DNA from: Oceanihabitans sp. IOP_32
Lineage (GTDB): Bacteria > Bacteroidota > Bacteroidia > Flavobacteriales > Flavobacteriaceae
Assembly (NCBI RefSeq): GCF_009498295.1
Contig: NZ_CP040813.1
Coordinates: 2,673,001-2,737,000, forward strand
Length of the DNA stretch: 64,000 bases
Direction: 5' to 3'
Positions 44,855 through 53,864 of this stretch are shown here, in pieces. Position 1 is the stretch's first letter. Every line of letters begins with the position of its first letter. The notes beneath the pieces are model-generated. The model was not told the origin of the DNA, did no database searches, and worked only from the letters and a program-made list of their open reading frames with translations. Both the position numbers and the translations under genes were made by a program.

Positions 44855-45787
44855 TCATGGTGCTTGCTTAATAATCTTTGAAAATGTTTCTCTAAATTTT
44901 ATGGTATAATCAACAAGCCAATTCAAAGACTCATCCAGTTTCCTTTCGTCCTCAAAATCAGTCGTATGTTGCAAGATAATTACTTTATCTCGATTGTCTG
45001 GATTCGGATTCCATATTAGTTTTTGTCCGATTGAGGATTCAATTTCGTCTTTTTTACTCTCCAAAAATGGCAACATTGTATCAGCAATCTTATTTCCTAT
45101 ATAAATCCGCACACCAACAGTATTGTCGTCCGTGTTACAAGTATTTGAAATATGAATATATGATTTACCCAAAGTCACGTCAAACCAGTATTGAGGTCTT
45201 GGAGTTTGAAGCGAAGGAATCTTTTTTGTCTTCGCTAATTTTTCTTTGAACTTACTCCAAAAGTCAAATTGGAATTTTCGCTTATCAGATAGGTCCTCAT
45301 TTGCTTTCGACCTTGCTGCTTGTCTAACAGCTTGATTTGGTTTACTAATCACATTGAATCTCAAAGCAGCTTTACTTTCGTCAATTTGCCACAATTCTAA
45401 TTGCACTCCATAAAATGAAATTTCATCATTTGTATGGTCATTAAGCCAATCCAATGATTTTTTATGTTCTTCTGTAAATTCAGTAGCAATCCAAATAATC
45501 ATGGAAGCATCTAACACAGAAGCGTATGTAATTGCTTTACCCAAATGGTCATGATTTGTTTTTTCTAATTGATTTTCAATGACAACATAATTATCTGTGC
45601 CAGTATCCTTTGCCAAAATATCTGCGGAATAAGGACCAACACTAACCTCTGTATTTTCAACTTCAAGTTCAAGTCCAAGAGCTTTGTTCAATTCTGAAAT
45701 GTTATTCGCAAGCCAAGGAGTAAAATCTCTTGCCTCGTTATTCCATTTTTGTCTTGGTGTTACTGTTTTTAATATTCCTAATTCCAT
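44855..45787 (-). CDS. Cassette C12: DUF4268 protein, PD-(D/E)xK-like
   Basis: 310 residues. The N-terminal part has the nuclease-like core SVGPYSADILAKDTGTDNYV followed by VIENQLEKTNHDHLGKAITY, i.e. D-x-n-E-x-Q in PD-(D/E)xK style, and LDASMIIWIATEFTEEH. The C-terminal DUF4268 domain has FQFDFWSKFKEKLAK, PRPQYWFDVTLGKSYIHIS and NTVGVRIYIGNK. DUF4268 proteins occur in defence islands. It stands alone in its cassette with a 40-bp leader. Confidence 0.82.
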   Translation of the reverse strand: MELGILKTVTPRQKWNNEARDFTPWLANNISELNKALGLELEVENTEVSVGPYSADILAKDTGTDNYVVIENQLEKTNHDHLGKAITYASVLDASMIIWIATEFTEEHKKSLDWLNDHTNDEISFYGVQLELWQIDESKAALRFNVISKPNQAVRQAARSKANEDLSDKRKFQFDFWSKFKEKLAKTKKIPSLQTPRPQYWFDVTLGKSYIHISNTCNTDDNTVGVRIYIGNKIADTMLPFLESKKDEIESSIGQKLIWNPNPDNRDKVIILQHTTDFEDERKLDESLNWLVDYTIKFRETFSKIIKQAP

Positions 45788-45827
45788 GTTATTAATTATT
45801 TGCTGTGTCGTCTTTTAAGCTGACCGC

Positions 45828-45954
45828 TAACGGATTGGCGGTATGTTTTTGTTGCCGATTTCGAAGCACTGTCCTGTCAAGTTACACGAAAGTTTATTAG
45901 ATGTAGAAACGCTGAAACCCGCACTATCTCGGCAATAAAATATACCGCCTGTTG
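45828..45954. repeat. R12, attC-like cassette site (type Rc, diverged)
   Basis: TAACGGATTGGCGGTATGTT...AATATACCGCCTGTTG; inner boxes GGCGGTAT and ATACCGCC pair, replacing the usual GTATA-type box on both arms. Edge of C12: GCGGT after R11 GTTA pairs with ACCGC. Confidence 0.83.
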
Positions 45955-45985
45955 TGCGTACGGCTTTTATTTTTTTCATTTTTTT

Positions 45986-46015
45986 TTGCAAATTAAAACA
46001 AAGTTACTAATTTTG
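45986..46015 (+). promoter_or_regulatory. Promoter of the erm cassette
   Basis: TTG at 45986-45988 and TAATTTTG at 46008-46015 with exactly 19 bp between them, an excellent match to the Bacteroidota consensus. It is one of few cassettes with a visible own promoter. Confidence 0.78.
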
Positions 46016-46043
46016 CATTCAATTATTTAATTTTTTTTTCATT

Positions 46044-46076
46044 ATGTATTACAGCAGACCTTGGACGACTATCTAA
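46044..46076 (+). CDS. Putative erm leader peptide (MYYSRPWTTI)
   Basis: A 10-codon ORF starts about 29 bp after the promoter -7 box. Short leader peptides that stall ribosomes regulate many erm genes through translational or transcriptional attenuation. GACGAC within it can pair with GTCGTC about 85 bp downstream, and CTATC with GATAG right after it. No database match was checked; the assignment rests on position. Confidence 0.45.
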   Translation: MYYSRPWTTI

Positions 46077-46236
46077 GTGATAGACAGTCCCAAATAAAAT
46101 TCCTATAATCTTTTTGGTAAGACAAACAGTCTATGCCTTAGTGTGTCGTCATTTTTAATGAATGCATTGCTTTGTCATAGTTGCGCTGTCAGGTAATACT
46201 GTCTTTCACTTCGCTGTGATTTGAATTCAAGTATTC

Positions 46237-46304
46237 ACCTGTAAGAAGTCATAATGAATAAAAATAAATTACCTGTAAGAAGTCATAATGAATAAAAATA
46301 AATT
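46237..46304 (+). repeat. Tandem duplication of the erm start region (2 x 34 bp)
   Basis: Two perfect copies of a 34-bp unit starting ACCTGTAAGAAGTCATAATG. The first copy creates ATG at 46254 and a 13-residue peptide MNKNKLPVRSHNE whose first nine residues equal the Erm N-terminus; its stop overlaps the true erm start at 46288. Confidence 0.85.
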
Positions 46305-47088
46305 ACCTGTAAGATTTACGGGTCAGCACTTTACAATTGACAAAGTGCTAATTGAAGATGCAATAAAACAATCAAGAATTAATCAAAACGATACGGTCTT
46401 AGATATTGGTGCAGGAAAAGGATTTCTAACTGTACATCTACTACAAAAGGCAAAATTAGTCATTGCGATTGAGAATGATTTTGAGTTAATAACATATCTA
46501 AAACACAAGTTTAAACAAACTCAAAACATTCAAGTTTTTGGATGTGATTTCAGAAATTATAAAATTCCTAATTTTTCGTTTAAGGTTGTTTCTAATATAC
46601 CATTTGGTATAACATCAGAAATTTTAAAAATATTGATGTTTGAAAATATGGAAAATTTTCAGGGCGGTTCAATTTTCCTGCAATTAGAACCTGCTAAAAA
46701 GTTATTTGCAGACAAAATCTTCAATCCTTACACTATCCTATATCATACATTTTATAGTTTGAAGATAGTTTACGAAATAAATCCTAATAGTTTTATACCT
46801 CCTCCAACTGTTAAGTCTGCTTTTCTTAAAATTGAACGAAAACCTTTACATATTGATTTTAATCAGAAAGTCAAATATTTAAATTTCCTATCCTTTCTGT
46901 TACAAAAACCTAATTTATCTGTCAGAACGGCTTTAAAATTAATATTCAGAAAAAGTCAGGTTAATGAGATTTCCGAAAAATTTGGAATTAATTTGAACTT
47001 AAAAATCGTGAATCTATTTCCAAGTCAATGGGAAGAATGTTTTATTGAAATGCTGAAAGTTGTTCCTGAAAAGTTCCACCCTTCATAA
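46288..47088 (+). CDS. erm: Cassette C13: Erm(F)-like 23S rRNA adenine-N6 methyltransferase
   Basis: The 266-residue protein has the length of Erm(F) and its motifs: KLPVRFTGQHFTIDKVLI, TVLDIGAGKGFLTVHLLQ (SAM motif I), VVSNIPFGITSEILKILMFE (motif IV, N-x-P-F/Y) and the C-terminus MLKVVPEKFHPS, which equals the Erm(F) ending as I remember it. Erm enzymes dimethylate A2058 of 23S rRNA and block macrolides, lincosamides and streptogramin B. It is on the opposite strand to most cassettes and has its own promoter and leader. Exact percent identity was not computed. Confidence 0.93.
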   Translation: MNKNKLPVRFTGQHFTIDKVLIEDAIKQSRINQNDTVLDIGAGKGFLTVHLLQKAKLVIAIENDFELITYLKHKFKQTQNIQVFGCDFRNYKIPNFSFKVVSNIPFGITSEILKILMFENMENFQGGSIFLQLEPAKKLFADKIFNPYTILYHTFYSLKIVYEINPNSFIPPPTVKSAFLKIERKPLHIDFNQKVKYLNFLSFLLQKPNLSVRTALKLIFRKSQVNEISEKFGINLNLKIVNLFPSQWEECFIEMLKVVPEKFHPS

Positions 47089-47147
47089 TCAATTCTTTTT
47101 TGTCAGGGAGTATTTCCATCGTGGGTGTCTTCTTTTTAGCTGACGCA

Positions 47148-47276
47148 CAACGGTTTTGTGTATGGTTAGTTGCGTGTTTCAACAACTAATTTAGTAAACA
47201 AAAACGAACGCGAGAAAATTCCGAAGGAATTTTCCAAGTAGGCAACGACCAAAGCAATTAATTATACACGTTGTTG
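47148..47276. repeat. R13, attC-like cassette site (type Rb)
   Basis: CAACGGTTTTGTGTATGGTT...TTATACACGTTGTTG, nested hairpin AAAATTCCGAAGGAATTTT. Edge of C13: TGCGTACGGCT after R12 pairs with AGCTGACGCA before CAAC. Confidence 0.88.
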
Positions 47277-47537
47277 TAAGTAGTGCTTTTTCATACAGCT
47301 CTGTTTTCCAATGTTTAATTTAGTTCAAACGTGAACGTTTGATAGCCGTACTCTTTTTACATTTTTAGGTTTATCGTTGGCTTAGTTTAGATTATACCTA
47401 AAGTTTTCAAAAGTATCTTTAATGTATTTAGTCGTATCTTGAAAATTCCTTTTCTCCTCTTATAAGTAAAGATTTCAGTTACTGTCATCTTTTTTGAGAT
47501 TCAGATTTGCTTAGTTAATTAATTTTTATAAAGACTT
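47277..47537 (-). other. 3' part of cassette C14, no firm gene
   Basis: A 33-codon ORF on the minus strand (MTVTEIFTYKRRKGIFKIRL...) can be read here but has no support beyond an ATG. The rest shows no gene. This is an unusually long gap between a stop codon (47538) and a cassette site, so a second, decayed gene may have been present. Confidence 0.35.
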
Positions 47538-47792
47538 TTAATTAAAGACTCCATCCGTGTTGCAAACAGTCTCGCCTATATTGTCGGCTTCCCATACAAT
47601 TCGATTATTAAATGCTCCGACGTTTGAATTAGGGCAATCAACTTCTACCATATAAGTTTGCCTCCCATCAGCACTGAGACCGCTTTCTTCTAAAGTCTGT
47701 TTGCCTGTTATTATGCAATTATCGCAATCTTCTTCTTTATCACATGAGGTGAACAATAATGCCACTACTAATATTAATAATACTTTTCTCAT
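47538..47792 (-). CDS. Cassette C14: small lipoprotein
   Basis: 84 residues. MRKVLLILVVALLFTSC is a lipoprotein signal with lipobox LFTSC, followed by DKEEDCDNCIITGKQTLEE and further cysteines (EVDCPNSN, ETVCNTDG), so it probably has disulfide bonds in the periplasm. No domain recognised. It is probably complete: the start is A-rich and the stop is followed by 261 bp of non-coding sequence. Confidence 0.7.
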   Translation of the reverse strand: MRKVLLILVVALLFTSCDKEEDCDNCIITGKQTLEESGLSADGRQTYMVEVDCPNSNVGAFNNRIVWEADNIGETVCNTDGVFN

Positions 47793-47855
47793 AATTTAAC
47801 TTTTTTACAAAATTAGTTTAAATGTTGAATTGTAGCACGATTTTCGCATTACTTA

Positions 47856-47979
47856 CAACGTTTAGTATATGAAAAGTAGGCGATTACGAAGCACCAAACA
47901 TTCGGTTAAGCACGAACTTTGAAATGAGATACAAGCCTTGATTTTAGCACTAATTCGCCTATTTTTTATATACATTGTT
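47856..47979. repeat. R14, attC-like cassette site (type Ra, diverged)
   Basis: CAACGTTTAGTATATGAAAA...TTTTATATACATTGTTA; inner stem AGTAGGCGATTA / TAATTCGCCTAT, again with paired changes relative to other Ra sites. Edge of C14: TAAGTAGTGC after R13 pairs with GCATTACTTA. Confidence 0.86.
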
Positions 47980-48003
47980 AGCGGTTCGTTGTTTTCATTT
48001 CAG

Positions 48004-48720
48004 TTACATTCTGTCATAGATTTGTCTTGGTACTCGTTTTAAAATTGACGCAATTATTCGCCAACGTTTGGTGACATAAGCTATTTTCTTTTTCTGTTTA
48101 ATAGCTTCAAAAATTTGTCGAGTTGCTTTTTCAACTGGCGCAACCCAAAATTGTCCTTCTCCTTTAGCCATATCAGTATCAACAAACCCTGGTCTTATAT
48201 CTGTTACAAAAATTGATTCATTTATTTTTTTTGCTTTTTGTCTTAACCCTTCCAAGTAATTGATCTGATACGATTTTGTTGCATTGTATGCAGGTGCAAT
48301 TCCACTTCCACGAAGTCCACCAACTGAACTGATAGCAACTAAATGTCCTGACTTCTGATTCTCAAAATAATTAAAAGCCCAATTTGCGATACAAGTAAAT
48401 CCCATTACATTGGTTTCAACTGTCCGCTTTTCAATTTCAAAGTCAAGTTTCTCATTTAAGTCGCCCGTTCCTGAACTAATTATTAGTAAGTCAAGGCCAC
48501 CAAGTACAGTTGTTAAAGCTTCTAAATTTTCAACAATTATTTTCGTGTCGGTTATGTCAAAAGACCGTGTATAATATGAGTTTGGATTTTGCGATTTCAA
48601 TTCTTCAAGTAATTCAGTCCGTCTGCCTGTAATGCCAACTTTATAATCATTGTCAACCAAAATTTTAGCAATTCCTTTTCCAATTCCTGATGTCGCACCG
48701 ATAATTATTGCTTTTTTCAT
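48004..48720 (-). CDS. Cassette C15: short-chain dehydrogenase/reductase
   Basis: 238 residues from the ATG at 48720 (MKKAIIIGATSGIGKGIAK). The frame is open 26 codons further upstream, but that part overlaps the regulator gene and has no SDR sequence. Landmarks are GATSGIGKG (cofactor loop), LDLLIISSGTGDLNEK, VAISSVGGLRGSG and the catalytic YNATK. SDR enzymes oxidise or reduce small alcohols with NAD(P). It follows the Crp-like regulator, which probably controls it. Similar to flavobacterial SDRs close to YqjQ-like enzymes; substrate unknown. Confidence 0.87.
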   Translation of the reverse strand: MKKAIIIGATSGIGKGIAKILVDNDYKVGITGRRTELLEELKSQNPNSYYTRSFDITDTKIIVENLEALTTVLGGLDLLIISSGTGDLNEKLDFEIEKRTVETNVMGFTCIANWAFNYFENQKSGHLVAISSVGGLRGSGIAPAYNATKSYQINYLEGLRQKAKKINESIFVTDIRPGFVDTDMAKGEGQFWVAPVEKATRQIFEAIKQKKKIAYVTKRWRIIASILKRVPRQIYDRM

Positions 48721-48784
48721 AAAGTGATTTTTAGGGCAAAAATAATGATGTTTAGAATTTAAAATCTTGGTGCTGACCAACATT

Positions 48785-49345
48785 TTAAATCTTGACACGG
48801 TTTAGCAATTTACTGAAATTTGTAGAGTCTATTCTCAAATAAGAAGCCAAATCTTTATTGGAAACCATATTAATAAGAAAAGGATATTTTTTAGTTAATA
48901 GAACAAAACGTGATTCAATATCGTGTGACATTAATTGATAATGTCTTTCTACCATTTCTACTAAAAAGAATTCAGTTATCTTTCGGAATAAAGTTTCAAT
49001 TTCGCGATATTCTAACATCAATTGTTGATGTTTTTTGTAGGAAATTCTTAAGAAACGGCTATCTGTTATCGTTTCTAAATAGCATTTTGAAGGTGTTTGT
49101 GTTAGAAAAGATTCTGGTATTGTAGAAAAGGAAGGTGCGAATGAAAAAGAAATTATATGTTCTTTATCATCTTTTAAATAATAGGATTTCTGTACACCTT
49201 CTAAGACAAAATAAAGGTACTTTTGAGTTTCTCCTTGCGCAGTCATTGTAGTTTTTTTGGGAACTGATATTTCCTTCCAATGCGAAATATACTCGTTTAA
49301 TACTACATTCTTTATCTTGTGTATGTTTAGTAAAAATTCTTTCAT
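48785..49345 (-). CDS. Cassette C15: Crp/Fnr-family regulator
   Basis: The 186-residue protein has an N-terminal cyclic-nucleotide-binding-like beta barrel (EISVPKKTTMTAQGETQKYL, FVLEGVQKSYYLKDDKEHII) and a C-terminal helix-turn-helix (NKDLASYLRIDSTNFSKLLN). It is the usual form of the Bacteroidota Crp-like regulators. It heads cassette C15 and lies 64 bp from the SDR. The cassette thus carries its own regulator. Confidence 0.85.
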   Translation of the reverse strand: MKEFLLNIHKIKNVVLNEYISHWKEISVPKKTTMTAQGETQKYLYFVLEGVQKSYYLKDDKEHIISFSFAPSFSTIPESFLTQTPSKCYLETITDSRFLRISYKKHQQLMLEYREIETLFRKITEFFLVEMVERHYQLMSHDIESRFVLLTKKYPFLINMVSNKDLASYLRIDSTNFSKLLNRVKI

Positions 49346-49434
49346 TTATTATTTCAATAGTTCTACTAAATAGTTGAACTTGTTATTTGTATAAGTATTT
49401 TTTAGATAAGTTCGATTTTTTTTTCAATGACCGC

Positions 49435-49560
49435 TAACAATCTAGTATAAGAATAGTAGCGGATTTTCACTCACTAACTTTTCGGTTAAACACAGACCTT
49501 TTTTATATTTACTTTGTTTCGTTTTAGCGATTAGACCGCTATTATTTTTATACATTGTTG
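49435..49560. repeat. R15, attC-like cassette site (type Ra)
   Basis: TAACAATCTAGTATAAGAAT...TTTTATACATTGTTG; inner stem AGTAGCGGAT / GACCGCTATT. Edge of C15: GCGGT after R14 GTTA pairs with ACCGC before TAAC. Confidence 0.86.
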
Positions 49561-49595
49561 TAAGCTGGCTTTTTTTCAGTTCAGCTTGGTTTTCA

Positions 49596-49682
49596 GCATT
49601 GGCAAAGACATACTCTTTTGCAATTTTTGACTTGTGTCGTGGCTGAAGCGAATTGCAAATGTGTATGGCTTTAAGCGTTGGC
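49596..49682. repeat. S3, second-family site
   Basis: GACATACTCTTTTGCAATT pairs with AATTGCAAATGTGTATGG as in S1; right end GCGTTGGC encodes the last residues (ANA) of the DUF3883 gene, whose stop lies inside the site. Confidence 0.76.
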
Positions 49683-50660
49683 TTTTAATAATTCAATTTT
49701 ATATTTATCAACTTGTTTTTCCCAAATATCATCTTTTAATATTGATTCATATGGATTCTGTTTCATTATTGGTTCATAGTTTTTATTGTTCATTTCTTTT
49801 CGATTTACAAGATATATCCAATATTCCTCTTGCTTTCTTTTTGCTGTAAGATATTCGTTTCTTGACCAAAAGAAATAAGGAGTGTCACCATCATAAGATT
49901 TTACTTCTATAAATCTATTTGGGGTATTGTCGTTTTCATTATTATAGGAAGCAACATCATAACCTTCATTAACTATATATTCGGCAACCCAATCAATTTC
50001 TTTTTTATGATTAAGTCTTTTTGATTCAAAATCCACAACAAACCTTTCAGCTTCTTCACCATAAATTTGTTGAAGCTCCATTGATTTTCGAAATTCTTCA
50101 ATTCCAATTTTTCGCTTTTTGATTTCAGGTAAAACAGTTTTGTCAAATAGTTTTTTGTATCTCGAATTTATAATAAAGTAATTAATCTCTGGTGTTGGGT
50201 GGTTCGTTATTGCTCTAAAATCAATTAATAATTGTTTAAAATTTGAGTGTTTTAAACCAAAAGCAGCATTGTTAATTTGAAGTGATTTGTAAATTATATC
50301 GTGAGACAAATGTTCTGAGCAAAAGATATTATGAAATTCATCATCATTTTTCAATGCAAGGAATAGAAATTCATTGAATTTATCTATCATTTGGTTGACA
50401 CTATTTAAAGAATTTGTAATCCCTTCATTTAATGTAACAATATTATCAGAAGTTTGAAGAATATCTATATTTAATGCTAATTCTAAACAACCATCAAACA
50501 CGCCTCTACCATCAATGATTTTGTTGTAAAATAACTTTTCAATATCACTTCTTAAATAACTTACTTCTTGTTTGCTTTTAAGAGTGGTAAGTAATTCAAA
50601 GAAATAATTAGGAGTTCCGAAATTGCTATAATGTCTAAGTTCTTTGAGCATAATTGGCAA
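49671..50660 (-). CDS. Cassette C16: DUF3883 protein
   Basis: 329 residues. The N-terminal two-thirds is helical and not recognised. The C-terminal DUF3883 domain shows EIDWVAEYIVNEGYDVASYN, NRFIEVKSYDGDTPYFFWSR and EYLTAKRKQEEYWIYLVNRK, i.e. the E-V-K core of a PD-(D/E)xK-like fold. DUF3883 is frequent in defence operons next to helicases. It overlaps the helicase remnant by 26 bp and ends within S3. Probable nuclease or DNA-sensing component (inference). Confidence 0.8.
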   Translation of the reverse strand: MPIMLKELRHYSNFGTPNYFFELLTTLKSKQEVSYLRSDIEKLFYNKIIDGRGVFDGCLELALNIDILQTSDNIVTLNEGITNSLNSVNQMIDKFNEFLFLALKNDDEFHNIFCSEHLSHDIIYKSLQINNAAFGLKHSNFKQLLIDFRAITNHPTPEINYFIINSRYKKLFDKTVLPEIKKRKIGIEEFRKSMELQQIYGEEAERFVVDFESKRLNHKKEIDWVAEYIVNEGYDVASYNNENDNTPNRFIEVKSYDGDTPYFFWSRNEYLTAKRKQEEYWIYLVNRKEMNNKNYEPIMKQNPYESILKDDIWEKQVDKYKIELLKANA

Positions 50661-51324
50661 TTAATTCTTTAATTATGTCAGTTTCGTCATTATCATCAAT
50701 TTGTCTAAACAAAGGAATGTCATCATTTATTATTTCTTCCATTCGTTGGATTTTCAAATGAAGTCTTGAATTTATGACTTCATCAATCGAATTGGTTGAT
50801 ACGAAATAATAGTATTTCGTAATTTGATTATCCTTTAACCCAACCCTATGGATTCGATCCTTAGATTGCAAAAAATTAGAACAGTTGTAATCTCTTTCTA
50901 GATAAATTGCATTATGACAGCCTTTGTGAAGAGAAATAGATTCTGCAACAGAGAAAGGATTTGCAATAACTACATTAAAATCATTATTGTTTGGGTCATT
51001 AAATGCTTTTATAGTTATTTCCCTTTCTTCTTGTGGAATTTGACCGATAAGAAGTTTAGATTCAATATTGTTAGTTTTTAAATAATCTTGTAGCTCAAGT
51101 GCATTTTGAATGAATATTGTCCAAATAATTACTTTTCCGTTTTCAGGAAAAATATCATTTTGTATTGTGTGTAAGATTGTATTAAATTTTCTTGGAACTT
51201 CAAGTTTAGAGTAATTAGTTATTTTATTAAAAAATTCAGAATCATTTATAAATTCGTCAGTATCTGTTGTGAAAATTGCATTTGGGTCAAACTCTCCTGT
51301 TAATTCGTTGTTCTCCAATGAATC
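50635..51324 (-). pseudogene. Cassette C16: SNF2-like helicase, C-terminal part
   Basis: This is the helicase C-terminal domain cut from its N-terminal half by IS3 copy 4: KVIIWTIFIQNALELQDYLK, LLIGQIPQEEREITIKAFND, VVIANPFSVAESISLHKGC, and motif VI in KDRIHRVGLKD. An ATG inside the IS allows a hybrid ORF to 51402. The exact 3-bp duplication (ATC) means precise excision would restore ...LKD-SLENNELTG... in frame. No functional protein is expected as it stands. Confidence 0.88.
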
Positions 51325-51378
51325 TGGAATGTCTAGTTTTGTTGGTACGTTTTTAAGTGAATAAATTAACTTAGCAAA

Positions 51379-51651
51379 ATGGGTAGAATAGTTTATGATC
51401 AAAGTTTTAAAAAAACCTTAGTAGAATTGTTAAATTCAGGTAAATCTGTAAAGGATCTCACGAAAGAGTTTGGGGTTAGTCAAGCTTCCATCCATAGATG
51501 GGACAAAGAGTTTAATACAACAACTTCACAAGATAACAGCCAATCAGAAATGCTTAAAATTAAGGCCTTAGAAAAGGAATTAAAGGATGTAAAGTTAGAG
51601 CGTGATATATTAAAAAAGGCGGTAAGCATCTTTTCCAAGAGCGACAAGTAA
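51379..51651 (+). CDS. IS3-family transposase OrfA (copy 4)
   Basis: 90 residues identical to copy 1. Confidence 0.93.
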   Translation: MGRIVYDQSFKKTLVELLNSGKSVKDLTKEFGVSQASIHRWDKEFNTTTSQDNSQSEMLKIKALEKELKDVKLERDILKKAVSIFSKSDK

Positions 51652-51698
51652 TATACCGGTTTATTAAACTTAATACTGGTCTATTTCCTGTTGAAAAG

Positions 51699-52538
51699 AT
51701 GTGTAAGTGCATGAGAGTTAGTAAAAATAGCTATTACACTTGGCTACGTGTTGGACAATATAAAGGTCAGAAAAGTTCTGTTTCTCATTTAAAATCAAGG
51801 GTTATAGCTATTTTTAACGATAGCAAACAAATTTATGGCAGTTTACGTATCCAAAAATCATTGGAACGTGAGGGCATTGTTTACTCAAGGTCCTATATCG
51901 CTTTAATTATGAAATCACTGGGTTTAAGGAGCGTACTAAGCAAAAAGTTTAGAGTTTGTACAACCGACTCTAATCATACTTTTGCTCTAGCAGACAATAT
52001 GCTAAACAGAAACTTTAAAAGCACAAAGTTAGGCGAAAAATGGGTTTCAGACATTACCTACATAAAAGTTGGTGGTCAATGGAATTACCTTACAACTATT
52101 TTAGATTTAGCAGATAGAAAAATAGTATCCTGGGTATTGACTGAAAATATGGATACTGAAAACACCGTTTACAAAGCTTGGTTACAAGCTAGAAAGAATA
52201 GGGATATAACTAACAATCATATTTTTCATTCCGATAGAGGCGTACAATATGCGTCGAATAAAATGACCAGCGTTTTAAACTCTAGTAAGAAAATAACGCA
52301 AAGTATGAGCAGGAAAGGGAACTGCTGGGATAACGCTGTTGCAGAGAGCCTATTTAAAACAATAAAATACGAATGTACAAATAGATATGTTTTCAATTAC
52401 TATTTAGACGCTTACAAAGTTATTGAACAGTACATTAAATGGTATAATTGTAAAAGACTTCATTCCGCTTTAGACTATAAATCTCCAATGGAAATGGAAG
52501 CAGAATTAATAATGAAAAACAATAAAAATGTAGCTTAA
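51699..52538 (+). CDS. IS3-family transposase OrfB (copy 4)
   Basis: 279 residues identical to copy 1, DDE triad present. Confidence 0.93.
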   Translation: MCKCMRVSKNSYYTWLRVGQYKGQKSSVSHLKSRVIAIFNDSKQIYGSLRIQKSLEREGIVYSRSYIALIMKSLGLRSVLSKKFRVCTTDSNHTFALADNMLNRNFKSTKLGEKWVSDITYIKVGGQWNYLTTILDLADRKIVSWVLTENMDTENTVYKAWLQARKNRDITNNHIFHSDRGVQYASNKMTSVLNSSKKITQSMSRKGNCWDNAVAESLFKTIKYECTNRYVFNYYLDAYKVIEQYIKWYNCKRLHSALDYKSPMEMEAELIMKNNKNVA

Positions 52539-52568
52539 AAAATAGTACCAAATTTATTAGGTAGTCCA

Positions 52569-53864
52569 ATCCTTTAGTGTTTTGGCGAGAAGCGAAGGAT
52601 TGGTAGCAGCTTGTCTTAGTCTTATTAATTTTGCTTTATTTAATATATCTTTCACTGTTGCTGAACTATCTTCCTTAAAATGTTCGATATATTGAGATTC
52701 TATAAAGTCATAAATTTCTCTTTGATAAGTTTCCATTTCAATTTGAACATAAGTTTCTTCCACTGGTGGTAGATTCAAATCTTCTTTTTTTATTCGTATA
52801 AAATATGGGGAAATATTTTCCTTTAACTCTTGTACACGATTAGAATCTAATGAACTGTTAGCTGTCATATCCTCCAAATTGTGGTAATGAAACTTTAATA
52901 TTTCTTTGAACTTGAATGGATAAATAAATTTATATAGATTAAAAATATCTTGATACCCGTTTGGTACTGGCGTTCCAGTAAGTATAACTCTAGAGATTGC
53001 TTCTTTAGAAATTTCAGTAACACTTCTTCCCCAAACACCTTCAGGATTTTTAATTCTGTGAGCTTCATCAACAACAACCATAGTTTTGTTTCGTTTCAAA
53101 AAGTCAATAATGTCAGTTTGAAATCGATCTACTCCTCCGTGAAAAATTAGTGATAATTCTGGTGCGTTTGGCGAATAGAGGTGTTCCAATTTCTTTTCAA
53201 TAGAAATGTTTGGGTCTCCAGACATTCTGAAAGAATTTGGTTTTACGCCAAAACATTCTTCATATTCATTTTCCCAAGGAGCAAACGAGGAAAGAGGACC
53301 AATAACCATAAGTTTATCAACGTGTTTTGAATCTTCCTCTGGCAAACTTTTCAAATAAGCATAAGCACCATAAACAATGGAGGTTTTTCCTGCTCCCGGA
53401 ACAGCAAAATTACACGAGTTTTGAGCAAAAGCCATATGAAAAGACGAAAGTAATTGAAGTGGATAAAGTCTTCTTTCCATTTGCTGTTTTAGAACATTTT
53501 GAAACGTATCAAATTGTTGAACTAATTTGTCATTTTCTTCAAACTTATTGTTTCTTATTGCTCTAGCGTTTTCACTAAAAAATTCAAAATTTTCTTCTTC
53601 CTTATGGTAAGATTCTAATTCAGTTTCTATGTTTTCAGATAAAGTATATTCTAAACTAAATTTTGTAAATAGATTACGAATTTCATCAAGAATTTTTATT
53701 TGAGTTTTTGTTTGGTAAGGAATTAAAATCGTATCATTTTTAATACTAAAATCTAAACGCTTTAAAGTTAAAAGAAGTCTTTTGTTTTTGACAATTGGAT
53801 TAATGATACCAGAAATAACAAAAGCATTAATTTCACTGTTTATGTCAATTGTGAAAGTAGCCAT
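52569..53864 (-). pseudogene. Cassette C16: SNF2-like helicase, N-terminal part
   Basis: 432 residues before the IS. Walker A is in NFAVPGAGKTSIVYGAYAYL, the DEAH-type box in MVVVDEAHRIKNPEGVWG, motif III-like in RVILTGTPVPNGYQDIFNLY. This is the SWI2/SNF2 ATPase domain 1. The ORF runs three codons into the element (WTT). It shares one base with the ParB-like gene upstream. In the intact state the protein would have about 660 residues. Confidence 0.9.

Larger units (their letters stand above)
51325..52568 (+). mobile_element. IS3-family insertion sequence, copy 4
   Basis: 1244 bp, plus orientation, ATC duplication at 51322-51324 and 52569-52571. Splits the SNF2-like helicase gene. Confidence 0.95.
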
